This document shows positions 49,568 through 58,481 of a DNA stretch of 64,000 bases, piece by piece. The notes beneath the pieces were generated by a model. It was not told where the DNA came from. It did no database searches and saw only the letters and a program-made list of their open reading frames with translations. Every line of letters starts with the position of its first letter. The stretch's first letter is position 1. Origin of the DNA: Candidatus Bathyarchaeota archaeon (GTDB taxonomy: Archaea > Thermoproteota > Bathyarchaeia > TCS64); assembly GCA_018396865.1 (NCBI GenBank), contig JAGTRB010000007.1, forward strand, positions 1-64,000, given 5' to 3'. The translations under genes and the position numbers were made by a program.

Positions 49568-50254
49568 GCTGGATAAAACCGAAAAACCTTATGCATCAAC
49601 TCGACAGTTTGGAGACCTTTCATGGGAGATTTTAAATTTATTAATTCGGCATATTGCTGCCGAACCTAAGTTTGCGTTTCGGATTTCTCCTTTTTCTATT
49701 CACTTCGGGGCTTTCTTTAACCTCAATTCTGATTTTTCTTGGGAAAAAGGTTCTCCGAGCGAGTGCCATGGCCTCTTGAAGTTTAAAGGATGCTTGGAAA
49801 ATCTTTGAAATGTTCATCTTCTATTCAACTATGAAATTGCCCCCAATCCCAATCTTTGTGAAGAGGGATTTCTCGATTTATATAAGATGGCTCATAAGCA
49901 TAGAGAGTAGGGTCTCCCAGCCTTGGCCCACCATCATATCCAGCAGAATTGAAAGGGGTTTTTGAAAACTTTGTTACCTCGTAAAAATTCGGAAAAACCT
50001 CTTTTCAAATAATGTCAAATCTTAGCTTCCTGATACTTAAAACAGGAGATGCTTATGAACAATATGAAACGGCAAACTTAGGGTCATAATGGTTCTACGT
50101 ATAAGAACAATTAATTATACTTCATTTATGTGGATATTCGTTCTATTGTCTAAGGGGTTCTGGATTAGGATCTCTTGGGCCTGTGAAAGATTGATATTCA
50201 TCCAATATGTTAGTCATGCTCAAATATCTCATTGGCTGATTATGAGGATTCACC
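49568..50254. other. Gene-free stretch with a hairpin
   Basis: It contains a 7-bp perfect hairpin TTCGGCA-TATTGC-TGCCGAA (49645-49664), about 80 bases upstream of the hydrolase start. A 58-codon minus frame (49641-49817) with a lysine/arginine-rich end has no known family. The rest is A/T-rich and shows no further signal; the MFS promoter must be near its right end. Confidence 0.35.
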
Positions 50255-51466
50255 TTGGAGTCTATACTGCCTAGAGCAATCCCTAGGGGGGCCGTATGGT
50301 TCCTTGCGGGGAGGGTGATGAGCGGACTCGGAGATGGCATAACGAGTATAGTTGTTCAGCTCTACCTTGTCGAGCTGGGCTTCAATGCAGGTGAACTAGG
50401 CCTAGCCTTCATGCTCAAGTTTGCGGGAGCAGCTATTGTAACCATCCCCGCCGGATACCTCGCTGACAGGTATAGAAGGGATATTGTACTCTCCCTTGGT
50501 TTGATGCTCTTTATCCCTGGGATAATCCTCTTCATCGTCTCTAGAACCCTGGAGATCCTTGTCCTCTCACTGCTCCTAATTGGCCTCAGCGATGCTGCCT
50601 TCGTTGTTTTAACCCCTCTATACTCCTCCTTCTTCAAAGAGGGGGATATGGACAGGGCCTTCAGCCTAGATGGGTTCCTGAGCATCGCCTCCCTCTCTGT
50701 TGGAAGCCTCTTCGGCCTTATCCCACCAATACTGGCGTCGAATCTTGGCTTCAGGGTTCTGGACTCCTACTGGGTGCTCCTCATCATCGCCGTCATCTTC
50801 TACATCGCTAGGTTCCCATTGTACATAAATTCGATTAGGAGTCTTGGTAAACTCCAAAGAGGTGGGGTCTCAAGGCTTAGTGTAAGGTCAAAAGATGTTG
50901 TAGCGGGGTTTGTGCTTCTCACAGTTCTCCTAAACTTGGGATATGGGGTCTTCTTCAACCTCCTCCCATACTACGCTTACAGGAGGTTCGGAGCCAAGTC
51001 TGATGTCCTTGGATTACTCTTTTCCCTTTCCTACATCATCTCTGCGGTGGCCAACTTCATTGCTGGAAGAGTTTCTGAGAGGTTTGGAAGCATTAGCCTC
51101 ATAGTAACCTGCTTCGGCCTCTGCGCCCCGATTTACCTTAGTATCTCCCAAGCCCCAAGTATCTCTTGGGCATCTATCCTAATCCTCATACGCTTAGGCC
51201 TAGCCAACCTGGCCTCACCTTTAACCACATCACTATTCATGAAGCTCCTAGAGGAGGGTGAGAAGGCAACTGCAAACGGGATACTCATGACAGCCTCGAT
51301 TGGAAGCACCGCCTTTGCGACTTGGCTAGGGGGAGTTCTCATGGAGAGGGATCTAAGCCTCCCAATATACTTAGGTTCAAGTCTCTACGCCCTATACGCC
51401 TCTGTCTTCTACCTCTTAATGAGGGGGAAGAATAAAAAGCCTCAATTTAGACCTCTTCAAATATAG
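50255..51466 (+). CDS. MFS transporter
   Basis: A 403-residue, 12-helix MFS protein. Motif A is AGYLADRYRRDI after helix 2 and its repeat AGRVSERFGSIS after helix 8; the middle loop (residues 185-210, SIRSLGKLQRGG) is basic. The N-terminus ESILPRAIPRGAVWFLAGRVMSGLGDGI is typical. It starts at TTG 50255. It converges with the aldolase gene at 51489. The substrate is unknown. Confidence 0.87.
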   Translation: MESILPRAIPRGAVWFLAGRVMSGLGDGITSIVVQLYLVELGFNAGELGLAFMLKFAGAAIVTIPAGYLADRYRRDIVLSLGLMLFIPGIILFIVSRTLEILVLSLLLIGLSDAAFVVLTPLYSSFFKEGDMDRAFSLDGFLSIASLSVGSLFGLIPPILASNLGFRVLDSYWVLLIIAVIFYIARFPLYINSIRSLGKLQRGGVSRLSVRSKDVVAGFVLLTVLLNLGYGVFFNLLPYYAYRRFGAKSDVLGLLFSLSYIISAVANFIAGRVSERFGSISLIVTCFGLCAPIYLSISQAPSISWASILILIRLGLANLASPLTTSLFMKLLEEGEKATANGILMTASIGSTAFATWLGGVLMERDLSLPIYLGSSLYALYASVFYLLMRGKNKKPQFRPLQI

Positions 51467-51488
51467 AATAAACAAGTAAATGTTTTAG

Positions 51489-52283
51489 TCATTCTCCTGT
51501 TTTCAGGCTCATGAAGAGGTCGTAGGCCTCTCTCGGGGTAGCTCCCTCATGGACAATCGCCCTAACTGCCCTTATCATCGCTACCGAGTGGTCGCTCTGC
51601 CAGATGTTCCGGCCCATCACCACTCCAACAGCTCCAGCTTGGATGGCATTATAGGCTGTCTCTAGGGCCTCAAGCTCCGTATCCATCTTAGGTCCCCCAG
51701 CGATTAGGACCGGGACGGGACATCCCTCAACCACCTTCTCAAACCCCTCGCAGTAGTAGGTCTTCACGAAGCGGGCTCCAAGCTCAGCAGCTATCCTGCA
51801 GCTCAGGGCTAGGTATCTGGCCTCCCTTTTCTCCAACTCCCTACCCACCGCGGTGACTGCTAAGACGGGTATCCCATAGTCCTCACACTCATCGACGAGC
51901 TGAGCTAGGCTTGTGAGGGTCTGATGTTCATGCTCTGTTCCAACATATATTGAGAAGGCCACCGCCGAGGCGTTAAGCCTCAAGGCCTCCACAACGGAGG
52001 TTGTCACCGCCTCATCAGAGAGGGCTGGGCCCACTATGCTAGTTCCTCCCGAGACCCTAAGGATGATGGGAGCCTCTATCTGGGGGTCTATGCAGGATCT
52101 CAGGATCCCCCTGGTGAGCATGAGGGCATCCAAGTAGGGGAGCAGAGGCTTGACGGTCCTCCAAGGATTCTCCAACCTCCTCGTTGGGCCCTGGAAGTAT
52201 CCATGGTCTATCGGGAGGACGAGGGATCTACCAGTGCTGGGCTTTATGATCCTCGAGAGCCTGTTCTTCATACCCCAATCCAT
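51489..52283 (-). CDS. lsrF: LsrF-like class I aldolase/thiolase
   Basis: A DeoC/FbaB-family TIM-barrel protein that is strikingly like LsrF (3-hydroxy-2,4-pentadione 5-phosphate thiolase of autoinducer-2 breakdown): DWGMKNRLSRII, LPIDHGYFQGPT, LMLTRGILRSC, ARFVKTYYCEGFEKV (Schiff-base Lys region), IAGGPKM, MGRNIWQSDHPV-like MGRNIWQSDHSVAM. The start ATG 52283 follows GGTGAGG; a TTG at 52346 would overlap the upstream dapA-type gene. No other lsr genes are present, so an AI-2 role is unlikely; a related aldolase reaction on a phosphorylated keto compound is more likely. Confidence 0.82.
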   Translation of the reverse strand: MDWGMKNRLSRIIKPSTGRSLVLPIDHGYFQGPTRRLENPWRTVKPLLPYLDALMLTRGILRSCIDPQIEAPIILRVSGGTSIVGPALSDEAVTTSVVEALRLNASAVAFSIYVGTEHEHQTLTSLAQLVDECEDYGIPVLAVTAVGRELEKREARYLALSCRIAAELGARFVKTYYCEGFEKVVEGCPVPVLIAGGPKMDTELEALETAYNAIQAGAVGVVMGRNIWQSDHSVAMIRAVRAIVHEGATPREAYDLFMSLKTGE

Positions 52284-52308
52284 GGGCCTCACCATCCTAT
52301 TCTGGAGG

Positions 52309-53217
52309 TTAGGGACTTTTAACCTCTTCCCCCTTAAGGGCTCCAATCCTCACCAAGGCCTCGATGACCCTCTCCTCATCAGCCTGGGATATGGGCAAGA
52401 TGGGGGGCCTAGGATAACCTGCCCATCGCCCCATCAGGTTAAGGGCCTTCTTCAGGGCCGAGGCCTGGTTAAGGTCTCTCACAAGAACCTTGTTGAGGGC
52501 GGAGATCACCACCTGGAGCCGACCCGCCTCCACGCTCTCCCCCCTCTTGTAGGCCTTGTATAGAGCCACGCAGATCTCAGGGATGACGTTGGCTATGGCT
52601 AGTACGCCACCTTTACCACCAAGGGTGAGGGCTGGTAGCAGAGTATCCCCTGACCCAGACAAGACGCTGAGTCTCTCACCTACTAGGTTTATGATCTCGG
52701 CTAGGGTTCCTGGGTCTCCCCCGCTCTCCTTCACGCCTATCAGGTTGGAGTGCTCCTCGGCGATCCTCTTTATCACCCCTGCCTTGATGGAGTACCCTGT
52801 GAACTTTGGGACGTTGTAGAGGATTACGGGGATGTCGACCTTGGAGAGGAGGGTTGAATAGTGCCTGTATAGCTCCTCGTCAGTGGGTCTGTAGAAGTAG
52901 GGCGTAATGACTAGAGCGGCGTCAGCCCCTATATCCAACGCATCCTTAGTCAGCTCTATGGTCTCCCTTGTTCCAATCTCCCCACTCCCGGCTATGACGA
53001 TACCTCTTCCTCTCACCCTCTCCACTGCGAGCTCAAGGAGCTCGGCCTTCTCCTCCCTTGATAGGAGGGGGCCTTCACCCGTGCTTGCGTTGACGGCGCG
53101 CCCTGAGATGCCCGCCTCCATCCAATACTCCATTAGGCTTGAGAGAGCCTCCTTATCCAGCCCCCCATCCTCTCGGAATGGGGTGACATTGGGGATGAAT
53201 ATTCCCTCCAGCTTCAT
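52309..53217 (-). CDS. DapA/N-acetylneuraminate lyase family aldolase
   Basis: A 302-residue class I aldolase. It starts at ATG 53217 (MKLEGIFIPNVTPF); a longer frame to 53346 has no family counterpart. Catalytic Tyr is in VILYNVPKFTG and the Schiff-base Lys in LIGVKESGGD. The GTTGE motif of true DHDPS is ASTGEGP, so lysine synthesis is unlikely; 2-keto-3-deoxy-sugar acid aldolase or a related enzyme is more probable. It is followed by the LsrF-like gene in the same operon (gap about 25 bases), indicating two aldol steps in one catabolic route. Confidence 0.85.
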   Translation of the reverse strand: MKLEGIFIPNVTPFREDGGLDKEALSSLMEYWMEAGISGRAVNASTGEGPLLSREEKAELLELAVERVRGRGIVIAGSGEIGTRETIELTKDALDIGADAALVITPYFYRPTDEELYRHYSTLLSKVDIPVILYNVPKFTGYSIKAGVIKRIAEEHSNLIGVKESGGDPGTLAEIINLVGERLSVLSGSGDTLLPALTLGGKGGVLAIANVIPEICVALYKAYKRGESVEAGRLQVVISALNKVLVRDLNQASALKKALNLMGRWAGYPRPPILPISQADEERVIEALVRIGALKGEEVKSP

Positions 53218-53299
53218 CGGGTCAGAAGAATATTTCAAGGTTAAAAAGAACTCCCCTTCAAGGAGGATAACTACCATATCCGATTGAGCAGGAAGGCGT

Positions 53300-54955
53300 G
53301 TGCAGATGGGCGGAGAAGGATACCCGGAGGGGGTTCCCAAGTCCATAAACTATCCTGAGATCCCCCTATACGCCCTACTAGAGAACTCTGCAAGGAAGCA
53401 TCCGAACAGGGAGGCCATATTATATTATGGAAGGAGGCTCAGCTACATCCAGCTCTGGGATGAGGTTAGGAGGCTCGCCTCCTCCCTGATAGCCCTTGGC
53501 CTAGGGAAGGGGGATAGGGTTGGGATTATTCTACCCAACACCCCCCACTTCCCCGTCGCCTACTATGCAACCCTTGCAGCCGGCGGGGTAGTTGTCGCCA
53601 TCAACCCCATCAACCCGAGGGATGAGGTGGAGAGGGAGCTCAACGAGGCGGGTGTAGAGCTGGTCATCTCCCTAGACCGGTTCGAAGATAAGGTGCCGGT
53701 GGAGCGTTTCAAGGTGATCCTCGCAAGGGCTGAGTCATACCTCCCATGGCATCTGAGGGTTATAGTAGGGCTCAGGCGGAGGACGCATCAGAGAAAGGGG
53801 CTCAGGTTCGAGGAACTCCTCAAAGGCCCGAGGCTTGAGAAAACTGTTGAGGTCGATCCAATGAGGGACCTCGCAGCAATCCAGTACTCCGGGGGAACCA
53901 GCGGTCCCCCTAAGGGGGTCATGCTAACCCATTTCAACCTGGTGGCGAATGCTCTGCAGTCCTACCACTGGGCTAGGGGTTGGGGCTACAGCCCTAAGCC
54001 TCTGCCAGCAGGGTATCCCTATGTGATATGCGCCATCCCCTTCTTCCACATCTACGGCATGACCGTTGCCCTAAACGAGCCCATCCTATCAAGCTCAACC
54101 CTAATACTCATCCCAGAGCCTAAGCCCGAAGAAATTATGAAGGCTATCCAAAGATACCAGGCGACCCACTTCCCAGCGACCCCGAGGATGATCAGAGAGA
54201 TCGTTGAGCACCCCGAGAGGGGGAGATATAACCTCAGGAGCCTTGTCACCTGTGTCACCGGTGGGGCCAGGATGGAGGTCGAGGTGGAGGAGAGGTTCAG
54301 GGAGTTAACGGGGGCGATCGTCCACCATGGCTATGGGTTGACAGAGGCAGGCCCGGTCACCCACTGCACCCCCCAAAAATGCTCCAAGCGCGGCTCAGCA
54401 GGCCTGCCATATCCAGACACGAAGGCCAAGATAGTTGACCTCCAGATCGGGGAGTTCGAGATGCCCCCTGGAAGGGAGGGGGAACTCGTCGTGAGTGGGC
54501 CTCAGGTCATGGTGGGATACTGGAAGGACCCGGAAGCCACGGCTCGAGCCCTTAGAGGGGGATGGCTCTACACCGGAGACGTTGCCAGGATGGACGAGCA
54601 GGGCTACATATACATCGTGGAGAGGAAGGATGAGAGGGTAATATCCTCAGGGCATAGTGTCTGGCCCTCCAGGGTTGAGGAGGTCCTCATGTCACACCCT
54701 TCAGTGGAGGAGGCTGCCGCGGTTGGGGTTCTGGATCCCGTGAGGTGCGCCACCGAGATCAAAGCCTTCATTGTCCTACGCCCGGGGTGGAGGCTCGAGG
54801 ATGTTAGGGATTCCTTGATGGAGACCTGCAGGAAGATGCTCGAGCCATATGAGGTGCCAGATAGGATAGTCGCCGTCGACTCGCTTCCAAGAACGCCACT
54901 TGGAAAGGTGAACAAAAAGATCCTGAGGGAATGGTCTAGTCATGAACTTTCATAA
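53300..54955 (+). CDS. AMP-forming acyl-CoA synthetase
   Basis: A 551-residue adenylate-forming ligase. The P-loop-like AMP motif is YSGGTSGPPKGVML, followed by FFHIYGM, the adenine motif HHGYGLTEAGPV, and the hinge TGDVARMDEQGYIYIVERKDE, with the catalytic Lys in PLGKVNKKIL near the C-terminus. The set fits medium/long-chain fatty acyl- or aryl-CoA ligases rather than acetyl-CoA synthetase. The start is GTG 53300 (ATG 53306 is possible), divergent from the dapA-type gene. Confidence 0.93.
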   Translation: MQMGGEGYPEGVPKSINYPEIPLYALLENSARKHPNREAILYYGRRLSYIQLWDEVRRLASSLIALGLGKGDRVGIILPNTPHFPVAYYATLAAGGVVVAINPINPRDEVERELNEAGVELVISLDRFEDKVPVERFKVILARAESYLPWHLRVIVGLRRRTHQRKGLRFEELLKGPRLEKTVEVDPMRDLAAIQYSGGTSGPPKGVMLTHFNLVANALQSYHWARGWGYSPKPLPAGYPYVICAIPFFHIYGMTVALNEPILSSSTLILIPEPKPEEIMKAIQRYQATHFPATPRMIREIVEHPERGRYNLRSLVTCVTGGARMEVEVEERFRELTGAIVHHGYGLTEAGPVTHCTPQKCSKRGSAGLPYPDTKAKIVDLQIGEFEMPPGREGELVVSGPQVMVGYWKDPEATARALRGGWLYTGDVARMDEQGYIYIVERKDERVISSGHSVWPSRVEEVLMSHPSVEEAAAVGVLDPVRCATEIKAFIVLRPGWRLEDVRDSLMETCRKMLEPYEVPDRIVAVDSLPRTPLGKVNKKILREWSSHELS

Positions 54956-55004
54956 AAATTTAAATATTCCTTTACTTTATTTAACAAAATGTGAGGAAAA
55001 GTAA

Positions 55005-55387
55005 GTGTTTAAATTAAGATTAATTTTACTAATGTTTCTGCTTTCCTATCTTCCTTTTATATCGATACTTTTAGCTATCTCTGAATTAGAGCCTCTTATC
55101 TGGCATGAATACGAATATTTTGACGAAAATCTACCGCCTCACTTTTGCTTCAATCTTTCACGTACGCCATATGCAGTTTCTGTACACATCAACTCGATAT
55201 CTCCTTCTGGATATATGAAGTTACAATAACGGTTAACGGAGTGATGAAATGGGGCGGTCAATTAGGAGCTGGGGAGAGCTCTCCAACAATAACCTGTGAT
55301 GACCAGTATACTACCATACATATAGCTAATCCTAATGGTAATCCATCCATTAATGTCAAAGGATACATCCACTGGGTGATGCATTGA
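55005..55387 (+). pseudogene. Small secreted/anchored beta-rich protein, frameshifted
   Basis: The first frame (from 55005) has a hydrophobic N-terminal helix LRLILLMFLLSYLPFISIL, then RTPYAVSVHINSISPSGYMK and stops. In another frame the sequence goes on smoothly: VTITVNGVMKWGGQLGAGES, then TTIHIANPNGNPSINVKGYI, ending at 55387. One missing base at about 55217 separates them. The whole would be a 127-residue anchored protein with a beta-sandwich-like C-terminus. Its stop overlaps the start of the next gene by four bases. The DNA is unusually A/T-rich. Confidence 0.5.
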
Positions 55388-56736
55388 ATCTCTACTTATG
55401 TAGAACTTCAAAGGAATTTTGGGAAAATTGTCAAAAAGCTGTTTTATTATTAAGTATTTTATTTGTTATAAGTTTGGGCTTAACTGGATCCTTAATATTA
55501 TGGATCAATAAGCTGAATATGCAGTTTTATTCTTTGGAGATGGAAAAAGAGCAGTTAGAAAAAGAGATTTCTAAATTGAAGACATTGTTGATGGAAAATT
55601 TAACTGTCAACCTTGGTGTGACTGCAGTAGATGATCACGACTATAATCGAACAAAAATCTTATTTGAGAATATAGTAGAAAAGGATGTTAATGATTATTG
55701 TTTAAAAATGGGTTATAATATTAAATTTAGGTTTATTATTAAGAACAATAAAGGGCTTTCTGGAATTGCTCTTAATAATACTCAGGAATTCAAAGAAATG
55801 GGTATAAATATAATAATAGGTCATCCCTCGTCAACTCATTGTTATGTAAGCATGGAATATGTGAATAAGAACAACATGCTGCTCTTCAGCTCCTCGGCCC
55901 AATCCTCACAGCTTGCTAGGAAGGGAGACAATCTCTTAAGAATGCATCCAAACGACGCTTATCAGGGACATGTGATCGCAGAGATGCTCTCAAGTCGTGG
56001 AGTTAGGGCGATTATAGTTATTGAACTTGAGAGTCTGTGGGCTGATGGGATATATAAGATCCTAGAGGATATATTCTTGAAGAAGGGTGGCATAGTCCTC
56101 GAGAGGGTTAAGTACAACCTTGAATTGACGGATTTCAGCAGCCATCTTGCTAGGATTGAGGATATCGCTGTGGATGCGGTCCGAAGGTATGGGAGGGAAC
56201 ATGTGAATATTGTGCTCCTCTCCTACGAAGAGGGTATCAAGATAGTCAAGCAAGCCAAGGACTTCTCAACCCTCTACAGCCTTTACTGGTTCGGCTCCGA
56301 TAGCACCGCTAGGTTCCTGGCCTATACAAGCGAAGCTTCAGAAGAGTTGACTCACCTAAAGATCTTTAGCCCCCTTCCAGAACCTACAAAATCCCAGTTT
56401 TATTTCTCTTTAAACCAGAGTTATTATGCACTAACCCATGAACCCCTTGATTTCGACACGGCCTCCAAATACGACATAGCATGGATATTGGCTAGAGCCA
56501 TTCTAAAATCCAAAACCACCGATGTGAAAAGATTGTTAGAGGTTATCCCAGAAGTGGCTTCAATGAACTTTGGGGCTAGCGGTTGGTGTAAACTCGATGA
56601 GAATGGGGATAGAGAAACCGCTAACTATGGGATCTACGGTTATGAATATGTAAATGGCACAGCAACATACAAAAACTATGGTGTATATGATGGAACGCTA
56701 GGGAGAGTTTTCTGGATCGAATTTCCTAGCTCATAA
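55384..56736 (+). CDS. Membrane-anchored periplasmic-binding-protein-like receptor (type 1, LivK-like)
   Basis: A 450-residue protein with one membrane helix (residues 20-43), a coiled coil (45-72, SLEMEKEQLEKEISKLK) and a type 1 periplasmic-binding-protein domain like branched-chain amino acid binding proteins: NLGVTAVDDHDYNR, INIIIGHPSSTHCYVSMEYV, GDNLLRMHPNDAYQGHVIAEM, VRAIIVIELESLWADGI, YWFGSDSTARF, TASKYDIAWILARAI. No permease or ATPase genes are near, so it may be a receptor rather than a transporter part. The first 160 codons are very A/T-rich, the rest has normal composition, suggesting a mosaic gene. Confidence 0.78.
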   Translation: MNLYLCRTSKEFWENCQKAVLLLSILFVISLGLTGSLILWINKLNMQFYSLEMEKEQLEKEISKLKTLLMENLTVNLGVTAVDDHDYNRTKILFENIVEKDVNDYCLKMGYNIKFRFIIKNNKGLSGIALNNTQEFKEMGINIIIGHPSSTHCYVSMEYVNKNNMLLFSSSAQSSQLARKGDNLLRMHPNDAYQGHVIAEMLSSRGVRAIIVIELESLWADGIYKILEDIFLKKGGIVLERVKYNLELTDFSSHLARIEDIAVDAVRRYGREHVNIVLLSYEEGIKIVKQAKDFSTLYSLYWFGSDSTARFLAYTSEASEELTHLKIFSPLPEPTKSQFYFSLNQSYYALTHEPLDFDTASKYDIAWILARAILKSKTTDVKRLLEVIPEVASMNFGASGWCKLDENGDRETANYGIYGYEYVNGTATYKNYGVYDGTLGRVFWIEFPSS

Positions 56737-56921
56737 TTATTTGAATAATTTGGGAGTCTACATCTCTTAACTCTAAAATTGTAATTAATAAATTACCAAA
56801 AAAATAGAAAACATTAAATCTCTGGAGGTTATTAAAAACACCCTCAAGTATCAGACTACTTATGCCGAAAAATACAGGATTATTCAAAAAAGGCTTTTAT
56901 GCCTTTTTATATACTGTATGA

Positions 56922-58007
56922 CTATTTAAGTTTCCTCTCTAATCCTCCAATCAATTTGGAGTCGATCCTATCAATGAAAGATGAGATCAGCTTAGATGCG
57001 TTCTCTATATCCCTCAAAGATGCGACCTCGATCGGCGAGTGGGAGTACCTTCGAGGGATAAGCACCTCCCCCGTGGGGATTCCAGCCCTTGATAAATGTA
57101 CCGTCGCGGCGTCGGTTACGGCCATGGCGGTCACCTCCATCTGGTGTGGGATGCCCTCCTCCTCCGCGGTCTCAACGAGGCGTCTGAAGATCCTTCTGTT
57201 GACTACATGCCCCATCATCGAGGCCCTAGAGCGTTCAAGAGCCCTGATCGAGGGGCCTTCACCGATCCTCAACCTAGTCTCCTTGGGTGTTGTGGCTGGA
57301 TCCAACCCATAGGTAGTATCGACTATAAGGGCCACGTCGGGATCTAGGCGGAACGCCGCAGTCATGGCCCCCCTACAGCCCACCTCCTCCTGGACGGAGA
57401 AGACCGCGAACACCGTGGCCTCCTGTTCTCCCAGCCTCTTTAACGCCTCGATTAAGGCTAGGCAGCCTGCCCTGTCATCTATCGAGGTCGCGCAGACGAG
57501 GTCTCCTCTCGCCAGCCTGCTGAACCTCTTCTCGAAGGTTCCAAGGTCTCCCACCCGCACTCCGAGTTCTTCAGCCTCACTTCTGCTCCGGGCTCCTACA
57601 TCTATCCACATCTCCCTCATCGGCGTCAGCCTGCTGGCCTCCTCCTCGGTGATGAGGTGCCTCCCCTTCGCCCCCACAACTCCATCAACCCTCCCCTTAT
57701 CCGTGAGGATTGAGACCCTCTGACCCTGGAGGAGCCTCTCATTTATCCCTCCATGGGCCTCGAACCAGACCCACCCCTCCTCATCGATGTGCTTTACCAC
57801 AAACCCAACCTCATCCATATGGGCGCATAGCATCACCCTAGGCCCTTCCTCCCCCCTCCTCACAGCTATGAGATTCCCCATCCTATCCACTAAAACCTCA
57901 TCTGCTGTTTCTAAGACCTCCCTTGCTATGAGGTCTCTCACCTCATCCTCCTGTCCTGGGGGACCATGGGCTAGGGTAAGCCTCTCAAGCCTCTCCATTA
58001 AACTCAT
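56922..58007 (-). CDS. M42 family metallo-aminopeptidase
   Basis: A 361-residue TET-type di-metal aminopeptidase. Metal ligands are His in MLCAHMDEVGFVV, bridging Asp in TSIDDRAGCLAL, Glu-Glu in SVQEEVGCRGA, and Asp in LIVDTTYG, with the last His in RRYSHSPIE. The region GVVGAKGRHLI belongs to the inserted dimerisation (PA-like) domain. Such enzymes form 12-subunit tetrahedra and trim peptides from the proteasome. It is cytosolic and transcribed alone from a very A/T-rich upstream region. Confidence 0.92.
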   Translation of the reverse strand: MSLMERLERLTLAHGPPGQEDEVRDLIAREVLETADEVLVDRMGNLIAVRRGEEGPRVMLCAHMDEVGFVVKHIDEEGWVWFEAHGGINERLLQGQRVSILTDKGRVDGVVGAKGRHLITEEEASRLTPMREMWIDVGARSRSEAEELGVRVGDLGTFEKRFSRLARGDLVCATSIDDRAGCLALIEALKRLGEQEATVFAVFSVQEEVGCRGAMTAAFRLDPDVALIVDTTYGLDPATTPKETRLRIGEGPSIRALERSRASMMGHVVNRRIFRRLVETAEEEGIPHQMEVTAMAVTDAATVHLSRAGIPTGEVLIPRRYSHSPIEVASLRDIENASKLISSFIDRIDSKLIGGLERKLK

Positions 58008-58345
58008 CTAACTCCCCACTAAGAGTTGAATAATCTAAATATAAATCTATGAATCTAGGAATCTAGTCTTTCTCTTTCCTCATGAACTGTTATCTTGAGT
58101 GCAACAGTGACTTAAGAAAAAATAACACAGGGTATCTGAAAAGACTTGATACATCTGACCACCCACGATATGAAAGATAATCGATATAACCTATCATTAA
58201 AATTTAGACACCATTAATTTTGAATTTATATAAAATTTGATTTTTCATTTAAATTAAGAGAATGAAAATTTTTTTACTTTATATATAATATAAAAGGATA
58301 AGAAATGATCGATCATTGCACTTATCCTCGTAGGTAAAAGATGGG
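58008..58345. other. Very A/T-rich divergent intergenic region
   Basis: About 340 bases between the M42 gene and the membrane operon. It includes long A/T tracts with TATA-like runs (58278-58296, TTTATATATAATATAAAAGG) and no coding signal. It probably holds the promoter for the peptidase gene and upstream control for the operon. Confidence 0.4.
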
Positions 58346-58363
58346 AAAAGATAAATATCTTTT
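58346..58363 (+). promoter_or_regulatory. Palindromic TATA/operator of the four-gene membrane operon
   Basis: AAAAGATA-AA-TATCTTTT is a perfect 8+8 palindrome whose centre (GATAAATATC) is also a good TATA box. Transcription would start near 58383, just before the G/C-rich leader structure. A regulator binding this site would block the TATA-binding protein. Confidence 0.5.
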
Positions 58364-58393
58364 ATGCGAAGAGGGTATGATGTAAATGCTAAG

Positions 58394-58447
58394 CCCCCGG
58401 AAGCCTCCGGGGGAGGCCGAACCCGCCTAGCCCGGGGTTCGCGGGCT
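58394..58447 (+). ncRNA. Structured 5' leader, riboswitch-like, unassigned
   Basis: In A/T-rich surroundings a G/C-rich block forms a perfect 8-bp tetraloop hairpin CCCCCGGA-AGCC-TCCGGGGG (58394-58413). It is followed by alternative helices: CGAACCC/GGGTTCG (58418-58424 with 58435-58441), AGCCCG/CGGGCT (58429-58434 with 58442-58447) and CCCGC/GCGGG (58422-58426 with 58441-58445). The last helices exclude each other, as expected of a switch. It ends about 25 bases before the GAGGTG ribosome binding site of the first gene. It does not match a riboswitch class I know. Confidence 0.5.
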
Positions 58448-58481
58448 GAAAGAGGTCGAGGAGAGTGATAGAGGTGAAAAT

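Noticed and set aside
49641-49817. 58-codon minus frame, basic C-terminus
   Set aside because: It has no family resemblance and no clear ribosome binding site, and its end is formed by a hairpin sequence; not enough to call a gene.
53218-53346. N-terminal 43-residue extension of the DapA-type protein
   Set aside because: Family members start at the MKLEGIFIPNVTPF equivalent, and the extension overlaps the divergent acyl-CoA synthetase start.
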